A stretch of DNA of 64,000 nucleotides from Pseudomonas lurida (GTDB lineage: Bacteria; Pseudomonadota; Gammaproteobacteria; Pseudomonadales; Pseudomonadaceae): positions 124,001 through 188,000 of the forward strand of contig NZ_JAAMRE010000006.1 of assembly GCF_013522705.1 (NCBI RefSeq), read 5' to 3'. The position numbers and the translations under genes were made by a program. This document shows, piece after piece, positions 37,921 to 46,602 of the stretch. The first letter of the stretch is position 1. Each line of letters starts with the position of its first letter. The notes beneath the pieces were generated by a model that saw only the letters and a program-made list of their open reading frames with translations, searched no databases and was not told where the DNA came from.

Positions 37921-38704
37921 GGAGGGTGTCGCGCTGGTGTGAAACCAACCACTCCAGAAACACCTGCAGCCGCGCGCAGAACTGATCGCTCGCGGCGCCA
38001 GGGTTGCGCGCTTCAAACAGAAAGAACGCTACCTGGGTGACCATCGCCGGTTGACTCTGGAGGAACATCGCCACATGTTCTTCCAGTGTTTGTGGCCATA
38101 TCGTTGCCGCTTCCGGGCGCAATATCTGCGTCGCCCTGATCAGTTTGCGCGACGCTTCCCGCTGCAAGCGCAGCCGATCCGACTCGATAACCGTTTGCCC
38201 GATAGCGCAGATATAGGTGTTCAATACCGAATAGACGTCTCCATTTAACGCCAGCGCGATTTCACGGCATGGGCGAAACCGCTCGAAATGGACGGAGAGG
38301 TCATTGCCCCAAATACAACGACACTGATGCTTGAGCCAGAACCCCCAAAGGTTGCGGTTTTCAACCGCCATTACCTGCGCGCGCTCGCCGATATCGAAGT
38401 CGACTTTGGTGACGTGCGGGTGTCGCCGTTCAAGTTCACGGCGAACGCGTTCCAATTGCTCTGCTACCTGCGGGGTCTGCGGCTCGCGCAGCACCAGTGT
38501 AAGGTCCAGGTCGGAATGACCGGGGGTCGCGTCACCCCGTGCGACGCTGCCGTAAACATACAAGCCATCGAGCCCCAACGTTTGCTGCGACAGCAGTGAG
38601 CAGGCATCCGCCAACACCGACTCATACTCAGCCTGCACGGGCGCCTGCGCCACGGTGAGGATAAAACCCTCGGTGTCCAGGCCTTGTGACGCTGAAACGC
38701 TCAC
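37910..38704 (-). CDS. Nucleotidyltransferase-domain protein
   Basis: This 264-aa protein has a Pol-beta-type nucleotidyltransferase core: [21 protein letters not shown] (the G-S motif with the two metal-binding Asp) and a third acidic position in VDFDIG. The C-terminal half is helical, as in ANT/KNTase-like resistance enzymes, but the substrate is unknown. Its ATG overlaps the stop of the P-loop kinase gene (ATGA), so the two are coupled. Its 3' end overlaps the convergent chemoreceptor gene by 11 bp. Confidence 0.85.
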   Translation of the reverse strand: MSVSASQGLDTEGFILTVAQAPVQAEYESVLADACSLLSQQTLGLDGLYVYGSVARGDATPGHSDLDLTLVLREPQTPQVAEQLERVRRELERRHPHVTKVDFDIGERAQVMAVENRNLWGFWLKHQCRCIWGNDLSVHFERFRPCREIALALNGDVYSVLNTYICAIGQTVIESDRLRLQREASRKLIRATQILRPEAATIWPQTLEEHVAMFLQSQPAMVTQVAFFLFEARNPGAASDQFCARLQVFLEWLVSHQRDTLLRT

Positions 38705-39180
38705 GGCCGATGCACTTCAATTACCAGCCCCTCAACCTCGCTCGGCACGCAGAAGTGCCGGGTGATCAGGTCGAACTCGGCGTCGGTGGCGGCAAAGTCG
38801 TGTTCGCCGCCGGCATTGCGTGCATGCAGGCGGGCGCGGCAGGTGGCGTCGTCCAGTTCCAGGTAGTGCAGGCAGTGCGGCACTTGGGCGCTGTGTGCCA
38901 GGCTCAGCAGCCATTCGCGATTGGCCAGGGTGTTGGCCGGAAAATCCAGCACCACATTGACGCCGGACTTGAGCAGGTCGATCACCAGCGGCCCCATCAC
39001 GCCGCGCAGGCGTTGAGCACTGCGCAGGTAGTCGGCGATGGACAGCACCTCACCGGGGTACAGTTGCGCCAGCCAAGTGTCTTCGCTGAGCAGGACCGCG
39101 CGGTGTTCCGCCACCAGGCGCCTGGCCAGTGTGGATTTGCCGGCGGCGATCTTGCCGCACAACAGGTGCAGGGTGGGCAT
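38701..39180 (-). CDS. P-loop kinase-like ATP-binding protein
   Basis: This is a small 159-aa P-loop protein of the AAA_33/zeta-kinase type. The Walker A is GKIAAGKST near residue 9, an LSEDTW motif follows (Asp as candidate base), and LDFPANT and RLHARN provide the later Asp and Arg of the family. The likely role is phosphorylation of a small molecule or nucleotide-like substrate; the substrate is unknown. It lies 20 bp after uvsE and overlaps the nucleotidyltransferase gene, forming a three-gene operon. Confidence 0.85.
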   Translation of the reverse strand: MPTLHLLCGKIAAGKSTLARRLVAEHRAVLLSEDTWLAQLYPGEVLSIADYLRSAQRLRGVMGPLVIDLLKSGVNVVLDFPANTLANREWLLSLAHSAQVPHCLHYLELDDATCRARLHARNAGGEHDFAATDAEFDLITRHFCVPSEVEGLVIEVHRP

Positions 39181-39200
39181 GCCGGGAAACTCCTTTTTGT

Positions 39201-40229
39201 TTAACTGGCCTGTGACTGCCAGTATTCGTAGAACGCTGACGATGCCACGTTCTTGTCCTTGGCTTCCAGCATGATGTCGAAGCGATCCAGAAACTGCAGG
39301 GCGTAGTCGTTGGTCCAGCGGTTCCACATCTGCTCGCTGTGGGCGTACAGCTCGCGCTTGGAGACCACCTGCAACAGCGCCGTCATTTCCAGCTTGTGTG
39401 CGGCGTCGAACCCCAGGTCCTGCAGGCGCTCCTGGGGCTGGGAGTAGTGCATGGTGGGGCGCACGCCGCGCCAGCTGTCGATCACACGGGCCACCCGAGG
39501 CGAGTCGGGGTCGATATAGGCTTCCTCGTGAATCCAGCAATGGTGGATATCGAGCACCACCGGTGCCAGGTCGGCGACTTGCAGGCAGTGGTCAAGGCCG
39601 TAGGTTTTTTCATCGTTCTCGAAGGTGATGCAATGGCGCGCCACCTCCGACAGTCGCGCCCACACCGCGCGGGTGCCTTCCACGCCAAGGCGGCCGGCGA
39701 TATGCACGTTGCATTTGAGGTCCTGAAAGCGCCGGCCGTAGCCCATCATGCGGATCATGTCGGCGTGGTACTCAAATTCGGCCACGCTGTTTTCCACCAC
39801 ATTCGGGTTTTCCGAGCCAAGCACACAGTATTGGCCGGGATGAAACGACAGGCGAATGTCCGAGGCCCGCGCCAGCTCGCCGATGGCGGCGAAGCCCTCA
39901 ATCAATTGCGCCTGGATAGCCGGGTCGCGGTAGACAGGCGCCACTTTGGGATGGCTGTAGAACGGTAACAGATCACTGCTCAGGCGCAGCATGCGCAAGG
40001 TCGGTGGCAGCGTGGCGACGTAACTTAGCAACTGCAATTGTGCTGCCAGGTTGTGGGTGACCACTTCGACCAATTTGTCACGGGCGACGCCGGGGTCGAC
40101 GCTGTCCATCCAGCGCAATGTGGTGGTGCGCGGGTTGAACGGGCCTTCAATCAGTTTCAGCGCGCTGGTCGAGAGCACGCGGTCGGGGTGTTTGTACTGG
40201 CAGGCAAAGCCGATGCGAGGGTGGGTCAT
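39201..40229 (-). CDS. uvsE: UV damage endonuclease UvsE (UVDE)
   Basis: This 342-aa TIM-barrel endonuclease incises DNA 5' to UV photoproducts and other lesions. The start at 40229 gives MTHPRIGFACQYKHPDRVL, the family N-terminus. Metal-binding landmarks are visible: LSFHPGQYCVLGS, VHIAGRLG, ITFENDEKTYG, LDIHHCWIHEE and a late MLEAKDK Glu/Lys. The length fits bacterial UvsE. It is the first gene of an operon with the small kinase and nucleotidyltransferase genes, an uncommon partnership for a repair enzyme. Confidence 0.94.
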   Translation of the reverse strand: MTHPRIGFACQYKHPDRVLSTSALKLIEGPFNPRTTTLRWMDSVDPGVARDKLVEVVTHNLAAQLQLLSYVATLPPTLRMLRLSSDLLPFYSHPKVAPVYRDPAIQAQLIEGFAAIGELARASDIRLSFHPGQYCVLGSENPNVVENSVAEFEYHADMIRMMGYGRRFQDLKCNVHIAGRLGVEGTRAVWARLSEVARHCITFENDEKTYGLDHCLQVADLAPVVLDIHHCWIHEEAYIDPDSPRVARVIDSWRGVRPTMHYSQPQERLQDLGFDAAHKLEMTALLQVVSKRELYAHSEQMWNRWTNDYALQFLDRFDIMLEAKDKNVASSAFYEYWQSQAS

Positions 40230-40330
40230 GGAAGGGCCTGGACTGAGTGAGGGCGAGATCATAAGGGCTTGGGCCGAGGAACACGCCACGCGGTTCATAA
40301 TATTTCGACACGTATCCTCGGTATAACATC

Positions 40331-40366
40331 TATGAACTTTCCTACAAATGACACGCTCCTTTCCTA
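40331..40366 (+). promoter_or_regulatory. Two TTTCCTA heptads 22 bp apart upstream of the DUF2231 operon
   Basis: TTTCCTA occurs at 40338 and again at 40360. The first has a recognisable inverted partner (TATGAAC at 40331), the second does not. The stronger copy is distal and the weaker proximal to the gene, the same geometry as before the fimbrial operons. The region between uvsE and this operon (40230-40424) otherwise holds no gene. Confidence 0.45.
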
Positions 40367-40424
40367 TGCGAAGTCACTGCGTCCCTGAGCCCAGGGCGCT
40401 GCACGATAAGGAGCCGCTTCCCCC

Positions 40425-40841
40425 ATGACTACCCTCCCCACCTACCCCGATATCCGGCCCGGTCCGCTGCACGCGACCCTGCTGGCCGGCAGCGTGCCGC
40501 TGTTTTTGGGCGCCCTGCTCAGTGATATCACCTACGCTCAGACCTTCCAGATTCAATGGGCCAACTTCGCGTCCTGGTTGATTGCCGGTGCACTGGTGTT
40601 CTGTGGCCTGGCCCTGGTGTTCGCGCTGGTCAACCTGCTGCGCGCCACCCACAAAGCCGGACGCCCTGTCGCCTATGTACTGCTGCTGTTGGCCACTTGG
40701 GTGCTGGGGTTGATCGATGCGTTCCAGCACGCCAAGGACGCCTACGCCATGATGCCCGCCGGCCTGGTGCTGTCGGCAATCGTAACCGTGCTGGCAATCC
40801 TCGCCACCTGGACCGGCCTGCGCACCGGAGGTGCCCGATGA
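40425..40841 (+). CDS. DUF2231-type inner membrane protein
   Basis: This 138-aa protein has four predicted membrane helices (about 20-38, 48-68, 80-97, 112-130) and an N-terminus PDIRPGPLHATLLAGSVPLFLGALLSDI that fits DUF2231. Its stop overlaps the start of the following dehydrogenase gene (ATGA). In other bacteria this small membrane protein is often next to sorbosone-type dehydrogenases and may pass electrons or anchor the enzyme; that is an inference from context. Confidence 0.85.
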   Translation: MTTLPTYPDIRPGPLHATLLAGSVPLFLGALLSDITYAQTFQIQWANFASWLIAGALVFCGLALVFALVNLLRATHKAGRPVAYVLLLLATWVLGLIDAFQHAKDAYAMMPAGLVLSAIVTVLAILATWTGLRTGGAR

Positions 40842-42130
40842 AAACCTGCCATGCATTGACCGTGATAAGCACCGCCCTGCTGCTGAGTGCCTGTGGCGCT
40901 GAAGGCGACAAGACCCAGGCGCGCGGCCCCGATCCCAAATTGCCCGAACAACAAAGCAGCCTGCTGCCGAGCATGAAGATCGCCGAGCCAACGCCCTGGG
41001 GCGAGCAGAAACCCACCGTACCCGAGGGCTACAGCGTCACGGCGATTGCCACCGACCTGGCCATCCCACGCCAGACCCTGGTATTGCCCAACGGCGATAT
41101 CCTTGTCGCCGAGGGCCGGGGCGGCAGCGCGGCCAAGCTCAAGCCCAAGGACGTGATCGCCAGCGTGATCAAGGCCCAGGGCAACACCCAGGTCAAGGGC
41201 GGCAACCGCCTCACCCTGCTGCGCGACGCCGACGGTGACGGTACCTACGAGCTCAAGACAGTGTTCGCCGATAACCTCAACGCGCCCTACGGCCTGGCCT
41301 TCGCCGAGGGCAAGCTGTACGTGGCCAACCAGGACGCGCTGGTGCGATTCGACTACACCGATGGCCAGACCAAGGCCAGCGGCGCGCCGGTCAAAGTCAC
41401 CGACCTGCCGGCGCAGATCAACCACCACTGGACCAAATCCCTGGCCGTGAGCGCCGATGGTCGTCAGTTGTATGTGGGTATCGGTTCCAACAGCAACATC
41501 ACCGAGCGCGGCATGGAAGTGGAAATCGACCGTGCCATGGTCTGGCAGATCGATGCCCAGACCGGCGCGCACAGGCCCTATGCAACCGGCCTGCGCAACC
41601 CGACTGCGCTGACGATCCAACCGGATTCCGGGCAATTGTGGACAGTGGTCAACGAGCGCGACGAACTCGGCCCCGACCTGGTACCGGATTACCTGAGCTC
41701 GGTGCGCGAGGGTGCATTCTACGGCTGGCCCTACAGCTACTGGGGCCAGAACGTCGATCCGCGCGTGCAACCGCAGAACCCGGCGAAAGTCGCGGCGGCG
41801 ATCAAACCCGATTACAGCCTGGGTTCCCATGTGGCCGCCCTGGGCGTGGACTTTTCCCTCCCGGCGCTGGGCGAGCGCTTTGCCGACGGTGTGTTTGTCG
41901 GCGAGCACGGCAGTTGGAACCGCGATCAGCCGGTGGGCTACAAGGTGATTTTCGTGCCGTTCAAGGACGGTAAGCCGGCCGGTGAACCGCTGGACTTCGC
42001 TACCGGCTTTCGCGGCGAGGATGGCAAGACGCGTGGGCGTCCGGTGGGGGTGACGGTGGACCCGAAAGGCGCATTGATCATCGCCGACGACCTGGCCAAC
42101 ACCGTGTGGCGGGTAACGCGCAATCGTTGA
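40838..42130 (+). CDS. Sorbosone/PQQ-type sugar dehydrogenase lipoprotein
   Basis: This is a 430-aa lipoprotein with lipobox Cys in LLLSACGAE, so it is probably anchored in a membrane facing the periplasm. The rest is a six-bladed beta-propeller of the soluble glucose/sorbosone dehydrogenase family: PQTLVLPNGDILVAEGRGG-like start, LNAPYGLAF, GIGSNSNITERG, TGLRNPTALTIQP, GWPYSYWGQN and GEHGSWNR. Cofactor is expected to be PQQ; substrate unknown. It overlaps the DUF2231 gene and ends at a strong hairpin terminator. Confidence 0.9.
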   Translation: MKTCHALTVISTALLLSACGAEGDKTQARGPDPKLPEQQSSLLPSMKIAEPTPWGEQKPTVPEGYSVTAIATDLAIPRQTLVLPNGDILVAEGRGGSAAKLKPKDVIASVIKAQGNTQVKGGNRLTLLRDADGDGTYELKTVFADNLNAPYGLAFAEGKLYVANQDALVRFDYTDGQTKASGAPVKVTDLPAQINHHWTKSLAVSADGRQLYVGIGSNSNITERGMEVEIDRAMVWQIDAQTGAHRPYATGLRNPTALTIQPDSGQLWTVVNERDELGPDLVPDYLSSVREGAFYGWPYSYWGQNVDPRVQPQNPAKVAAAIKPDYSLGSHVAALGVDFSLPALGERFADGVFVGEHGSWNRDQPVGYKVIFVPFKDGKPAGEPLDFATGFRGEDGKTRGRPVGVTVDPKGALIIADDLANTVWRVTRNR

Positions 42131-42137
42131 TCGCGCG

Positions 42138-42166
42138 CTGCCGGAGCGGTGTGCCCGCTCCGGCAG
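42138..42166. terminator. Bidirectional hairpin between convergent genes
   Basis: A perfect 12-bp stem (CTGCCGGAGCGG/CCGCTCCGGCAG) with a 5-nt loop lies between the dehydrogenase stop (42130) and the stop of the convergent transporter gene (42173). Confidence 0.8.
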
Positions 42167-42172
42167 ATTGAT

Positions 42173-43576
42173 TTACAGGTCAGTGATTTCCTTGTGGCGT
42201 GGCACCAGGGTCTTCATCACGCTCCAGGCCACCAGATACGCCAGGGCACAGATCGCGAACATGATCATGTAGCCGGTGTGGATGTCATTGATGGACTTGT
42301 AGTAGTCAAATACCCAGCCGCCGATCTTGGTCATCACTACACCGCCCAGCCCGCCGGCCATGCCGCCAATGCCGACCACCGAGGCCACGGTTTTCTGCGG
42401 AAACATATCGGACACCGTGGTGAAGATGTTGCACGACCATGCCTGGTGCGCCGAAGCACCGACGCCGATCAACAATACCGGCACCCAGAAGCTGATGTAG
42501 CCCAACGGCTGCGCCAGCAGGACCACCAATGGGAACAGCGCAATCACCAGCATGGCTTTCATGCGGCCGTCGTAAGGGGCGTCGCCTCGGGCCATGAAGT
42601 AGCTGGGGAACCAGCCGCCGCCGATGCTGCCGACCATGGTCATGCTGTACAGCACGGCCAGGGGCATCACGATATCGGCGCCTTTCATGCCGTATTGCGC
42701 CGCCAGGTAGGTGGGCAACCAGAACAGGAAAAACCACCACACGCCGTCGGTCATGAACTTGCCGAACGCAAAGGCCCAGGTTTGGCGATAGGTGAGCAAC
42801 TTGAACCACGAGACTTTTTTCGGCGTGGCGCCTGCAGGTGCCTGGGCGAACGGCTGAACGGTCTGGTCGCTGCGGATGTAAGCCAACTCCTCGGCCGACA
42901 GGCGTTTCTGCTCTTCAGGCTTCTGATACAGCCCGATCCATACCGCTACCCATACGAAACCGAGCATGCCGATCACGATGAAGGCGGCTTCCCAGCCCCA
43001 CAGGCCGGCGATCAGCGGTACGCAGATCGGCGCCAGGATCGCACCGACGTTAGCACCGGAGTTGAAGATACCGGTGGCCAGCGAGCGTTCTTTTTTGGGG
43101 AAGTATTCAGCGGTAGCCTTGATCGCAATCGGGAAGTTACCCGCCTCACCAACCGCCAGCACCGCGCGGGACAGCATGAAGCCGGCAATCGACACCGGGA
43201 TCACCGCCAGCCCGATGGCGCCACTGATGGCGGCGATGCCCTCGCCCATCGGCACGGAGAACGCATGCATCACCGCACCCGTGGACCAAATGGCGATGGC
43301 GATCACATAGGCCGCCTTGGTACCGATTTTGTCGACGAAGCGTCCGGCGAACAGCATGGAAATGGCATACACAAACTGGAACACGGCGGCGATGTTGGCG
43401 TAATCGGTGTTGCTCCAGCCGAATTGCGTCGACAACTGCGGCGCCAGCAGGCTGAGCACCTGGCGGTCGAGGTAGTTGACGGTCGTGGCGAAAAACAGCA
43501 TCGCGCAGATGGTCCAACGATAGTTGCCGACGGCCTGGCCGACACGATGGGCTTTGATGGGCTCGCTTAGATTCAT
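42173..43576 (-). CDS. MFS transporter of the hexuronate/sugar-acid (ExuT-like) family
   Basis: This 467-aa protein has twelve predicted helices and the anion:cation symporter family features: FFATTVNYLDRQVLSLL in TM1, AGRFVDKIGTK between TM2 and TM3, and AVGEAGNFPIAIKATAEYFPKKERSLATGIFNSGANVGAI in TM4-5, typical of ExuT/GudP/GarP relatives. The substrate is likely a sugar acid; which one is not clear. The start at 43576 gives MNLSEPIKAH. A GntR/FadR-type operator lies about 50 bp upstream. It is a single gene without catabolic neighbours. Confidence 0.9.
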   Translation of the reverse strand: MNLSEPIKAHRVGQAVGNYRWTICAMLFFATTVNYLDRQVLSLLAPQLSTQFGWSNTDYANIAAVFQFVYAISMLFAGRFVDKIGTKAAYVIAIAIWSTGAVMHAFSVPMGEGIAAISGAIGLAVIPVSIAGFMLSRAVLAVGEAGNFPIAIKATAEYFPKKERSLATGIFNSGANVGAILAPICVPLIAGLWGWEAAFIVIGMLGFVWVAVWIGLYQKPEEQKRLSAEELAYIRSDQTVQPFAQAPAGATPKKVSWFKLLTYRQTWAFAFGKFMTDGVWWFFLFWLPTYLAAQYGMKGADIVMPLAVLYSMTMVGSIGGGWFPSYFMARGDAPYDGRMKAMLVIALFPLVVLLAQPLGYISFWVPVLLIGVGASAHQAWSCNIFTTVSDMFPQKTVASVVGIGGMAGGLGGVVMTKIGGWVFDYYKSINDIHTGYMIMFAICALAYLVAWSVMKTLVPRHKEITDL

Positions 43577-43621
43577 GGCATCACTTTTTATTTTTGTTAG
43601 ATAGGACATACGCAACGTCAT

Positions 43622-43636
43622 ATGTCGTCGTACAAC
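43622..43636 (-). promoter_or_regulatory. GntR/FadR-type operator upstream of the sugar-acid transporter
   Basis: On the minus strand GTTGTACGACGACAT contains TTGTACGACGA, an exact match to the FadR-subfamily pattern TNGTNNNACNA. The identical 15-mer occurs at 59181. It is about 46-60 bp upstream of the transporter start. Confidence 0.55.
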
Positions 43637-43776
43637 TGCGACTTTTATATCGGGCCGCGTGGACGCTGTCAATCCGGCATTACCGGTAAATTAGGCAGCC
43701 TCGTTCAAGCAAGGTCATATGATGACAAGGCGGGTAATCACCGTTTTATCAGCGGGAGAAACGCGGTGTGCTTTTG

Positions 43777-43840
43777 AGGGGCTGCTGCGCAACCCAGCGC
43801 GGGGCAAGCCCGCTCACCACAAAAAAACCGCTCACCACAG
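43777..43840. repeat. Half copy of the TGTGGTGAGC palindromic element
   Basis: The right arm of the element (ggggctgctgcgcaacccagcgcggggcaagcccgctcaccaca in pieces) is present without its left arm, followed by a second ccgctcaccacag. Related full copies are at 21979 and 28139. Confidence 0.6.
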
Positions 43841-43856
43841 CGCTGTTGGTCAGCCC

Positions 43857-44387
43857 TCAGGCCGGTTCAGTCGCTGGGCGGCAAACCCGCAGCACCAGGC
43901 TCGGTGCCTGGCCGGGAACGTCGTCGAGCAGGCCGTGGCGCTGCATGCCGATCTTCTCCAGCACGCGGATCGACGCCGTGTGGTCCGGACGCACCAGCCC
44001 GAACACTTCGGGCAATTGGAGGGTTTCGAACGCCAGTGTCAGCGCGTCGCGGCCCAGTTCGGTGGCATAGCCCTGCCCCCAGGCCTGAACGGCAAAGCGA
44101 TAACCAAGGTTGATACGCTGCTGGCCGAGGTAATTCATAGGCGCGATACCACCAAAGCCGATGATGTGGCATGGCGTGTCGCGATGGGCAATCGCCCACC
44201 AGCCGTAGCCGCCGCTGGCCCACTGCGCCATCCATCTGTCGAGCAGCCGTTGTGCATCCGCCCAATGCTGCATAGGCCCCGCCGGGTTGAACAGATTCGT
44301 CTGGGGGTCGCCGAAGATCGCGAACAATCGCTGCACATCATCGAGTTGTGGCGCACGGTAAACCAGGCGTGAGTGGCTGGACGGCAT
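43857..44387 (-). CDS. GNAT acetyltransferase (RimJ/RimL-type)
   Basis: This 176-aa protein belongs to the RimJ/RimL-like branch of GNAT enzymes: an LVYRAPQLDDVQRLFAIFGDPQTN start, then GGIAPMNYLGQQRINLGYRF, then VQAWGQGYATELGRDALTLAF (acetyl-CoA loop), then RPDHTASIRVLEKIGMQRHG. Substrate unknown; such proteins acetylate protein N-termini or small molecules. Its 3' end abuts a palindromic repeat. Confidence 0.9.
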   Translation of the reverse strand: MPSSHSRLVYRAPQLDDVQRLFAIFGDPQTNLFNPAGPMQHWADAQRLLDRWMAQWASGGYGWWAIAHRDTPCHIIGFGGIAPMNYLGQQRINLGYRFAVQAWGQGYATELGRDALTLAFETLQLPEVFGLVRPDHTASIRVLEKIGMQRHGLLDDVPGQAPSLVLRVCRPATEPA

Positions 44388-44541
44388 TCGCTGATTGCTC
44401 CTTAGGGGTTAAGGCCACTCACCCTATCCGCAAAAAAACGCAAATAGCGGTGAATTATTTCGCATGCACTTGTATCTGAAGTGACAGAGCGGTGCTATCG
44501 CAGTGATAGCACCTCCCCTGTTCTGTTTTAGAGTGGTCCGC

Positions 44542-46044
44542 ATGAAATCACGTAAGAAAAGCGTCAATCCCATCGGATTGAATGACATCACCATTGTCGA
44601 TGACACCAAGATGCGCAAGGCGATCACCGCTGCTGCACTGGGTAACGCCATGGAATGGTTCGACTTTGGCGTCTACGGGTTTGTCGCCTATGTGCTGGGC
44701 AAGGTGTTTTTCCCGGACGCTTCGCCCAGCGTGCAAATGATCGCCGCGCTGGCCACCTTCTCTGTACCGTTTTTGATTCGTCCGCTGGGTGGCCTGTTCT
44801 TCGGCGCCCTGGGCGACAAGTATGGGCGGCAGAAAGTCCTGGCGGCGACCATCGTGATCATGTCGCTGAGCACCTTCGCCATCGGCCTCATCCCCGGCTA
44901 CGACAGCATCGGCATCTGGGCGCCGATCCTGTTGCTGCTGTGCAAGATGGCGCAAGGTTTCTCGGTGGGCGGCGAATACACCGGCGCATCGATCTTCGTC
45001 GCCGAATACGCGCCGGACCGTAAGCGCGGCTTCCTCGGCAGTTGGCTGGACTTCGGTTCCATCGCCGGCTTCGTGCTCGGCGCCGGTGTGGTGGTGCTGA
45101 TCTCCAGCATCCTCGGCGAAGCCCAGTTCGAGTCCTGGGGCTGGCGCCTGCCGTTCTTCCTTGCCCTGCCTCTGGGCATGATTGGCCTGTATCTGCGCCA
45201 CGCACTGGAAGAAACCCCGGCGTTCCAGCAGCACATGGACAGCCTCGAACAAGGCGACCGCGAAGGCCTGTCCCACGGCCCGAAAGTCTCGTTCAAGGAA
45301 GTCGCCACCAAACACTGGCGCAGCCTGCTCACGTGTATCGGCATCGTGGCCGCGACCAACGTGACGTACTACATGCTGCTCACGTACATGCCGAGCTATC
45401 TGTCCCACAATCTGCATTACAAAGAAAACAGCGGTGTGCTGATCATCATCGCGATCATGGTCGGCATGCTGTTCGTGCAACCGTTCATCGGATTTGTCAG
45501 TGACAAGATCGGCCGCAAACCCTTCATTATTGCCGGTAGTATCGGCCTGCTGTTGCTGGCGATCCCGGCCTTTATGCTGATCACCAGCGGCAAGATCGGT
45601 CTGATCTTCGCGGGGCTGTTGATCCTGGCCATCGTGCTGAACTTCTTTATCGGCGTCATGGCTTCCACGCTGCCGGCGATGTTCCCCACGCACCTGCGCT
45701 ACAGCGCGCTGGCCAGCGCGTTCAACGTCTCGGTGCTGATCGCAGGCCTGACCCCGACCGCCGTCGCCTGGCTGGTGGAAACCACCAATGACCTGTACAT
45801 GCCCGCCTACTACCTGATGGCGTTTGCGGTGGTCGGCCTGATCACCGGCCTGACGATGAAAGAAACCGCCAACCGCCCTCTGCGAGGTGCGGCTCCGGCT
45901 GCCTCGGACATGGAAGAAGCCAAGGAACTGCTGCAAGAACACCATGACAATATCGAGCAGAAGATCGAAGATATCGACGCCGAGATCGCCGAGCTTGAAG
46001 CCAAGCGTGAAAACCTGGTGCAACAGCATCCTCGCATCAACTAA
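44542..46044 (+). CDS. proP: ProP-like osmoprotectant/proton symporter
   Basis: This 500-aa MFS protein has the size and features of ProP: EWFDFGVYGFVAYVLGKVFFPDASPSVQ at TM1, FLIRPLGGLFFGALGDKYGRQKVL at TM2-3, YDSIGIWAPILLLLCKMAQGFSVGGEYTGASIFVAEYAPD at TM4, and a charged coiled-coil tail (EEAKELLQEHHDNIEQKIEDIDAEIAELEAKRENL) as in E. coli ProP, where it tunes osmosensing. It takes up proline, betaine or related solutes. The ATG at 44542 is preferred. A closely related sugar-acid family member cannot be fully excluded, but the C-terminal coiled coil favours ProP. Confidence 0.9.
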   Translation: MKSRKKSVNPIGLNDITIVDDTKMRKAITAAALGNAMEWFDFGVYGFVAYVLGKVFFPDASPSVQMIAALATFSVPFLIRPLGGLFFGALGDKYGRQKVLAATIVIMSLSTFAIGLIPGYDSIGIWAPILLLLCKMAQGFSVGGEYTGASIFVAEYAPDRKRGFLGSWLDFGSIAGFVLGAGVVVLISSILGEAQFESWGWRLPFFLALPLGMIGLYLRHALEETPAFQQHMDSLEQGDREGLSHGPKVSFKEVATKHWRSLLTCIGIVAATNVTYYMLLTYMPSYLSHNLHYKENSGVLIIIAIMVGMLFVQPFIGFVSDKIGRKPFIIAGSIGLLLLAIPAFMLITSGKIGLIFAGLLILAIVLNFFIGVMASTLPAMFPTHLRYSALASAFNVSVLIAGLTPTAVAWLVETTNDLYMPAYYLMAFAVVGLITGLTMKETANRPLRGAAPAASDMEEAKELLQEHHDNIEQKIEDIDAEIAELEAKRENLVQQHPRIN

Positions 46045-46095
46045 GACCTGTCCGTGCGCGGTGGCCACCACCACCGCGCCTTTGGAGTGTTCAGC

Positions 46096-46602
46096 ATGCT
46101 TTCCAGCGTCACCGCACCACTGTCATTGCTCAGCCCGGAAGAACGCGCCGCCATCGCCGAAATCGAAGCCACCACCAGCATCCTGCAACTCGTCACGCGT
46201 CTGACCGGCATGCGCTTTGCCGGCATCGCCAAATTCACCGACCTGGAATGGGTGGTGTGCTCGGTGCATGACCCTTTCGACATGGGCATCCATCCGGATG
46301 ACGTGCTCGATCTGGAAACCACGCTGTGCAGTGAGTTCTGCATCAACCCGCAGACCCTGTTCATCCCCCAGGTCAGTCAGAACGGCCGCTTCGCCACGCG
46401 TCCGGTGGTCAAGCAGTACGCCATCGAGAGCTACGCCGGTGCTCCGATTTTCCTGCCCGACGGCCGTCTGTTCGGTGCGCTGTGCGCGCTGGACTCCAAG
46501 GCGATGCTGTTCGACGACCCCAACCTCGCCGAAACCCTGAGCCTGTTCGCGCGCCTGATCGGCTGCATCTTCTTCGCCAACCTCACTGCCCACGAGCGCT
46601 AG
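46096..46602 (+). CDS. GAF domain protein
   Basis: This 168-aa soluble protein is essentially one GAF domain: LTGMRFAGIAKFTDLEWVVCSVHD, a Cys pair (LCSEFC), then YAIESYAGAPIFLPDGRLFGALCALDSKA. No output domain is attached, so it may bind a small molecule and act on a partner, or act as a methionine sulfoxide reductase-type GAF. It follows proP by 51 bp and may be co-transcribed. Its stop overlaps the convergent AraC gene stop. Confidence 0.85.
   Translation: MLSSVTAPLSLLSPEERAAIAEIEATTSILQLVTRLTGMRFAGIAKFTDLEWVVCSVHDPFDMGIHPDDVLDLETTLCSEFCINPQTLFIPQVSQNGRFATRPVVKQYAIESYAGAPIFLPDGRLFGALCALDSKAMLFDDPNLAETLSLFARLIGCIFFANLTAHER

Noticed and set aside
35881..38016. Long minus-strand frame opposite the chemoreceptor
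   Set aside because: Shadow of a standard MCP gene; Gly/His/Asp-rich antisense composition and no domain.
37910..39180. Toxin-antitoxin interpretation of the kinase/nucleotidyltransferase pair
   Set aside because: Both proteins look like intact enzymes of ordinary size, there is no small antitoxin-like partner, and the pair sits behind uvsE.
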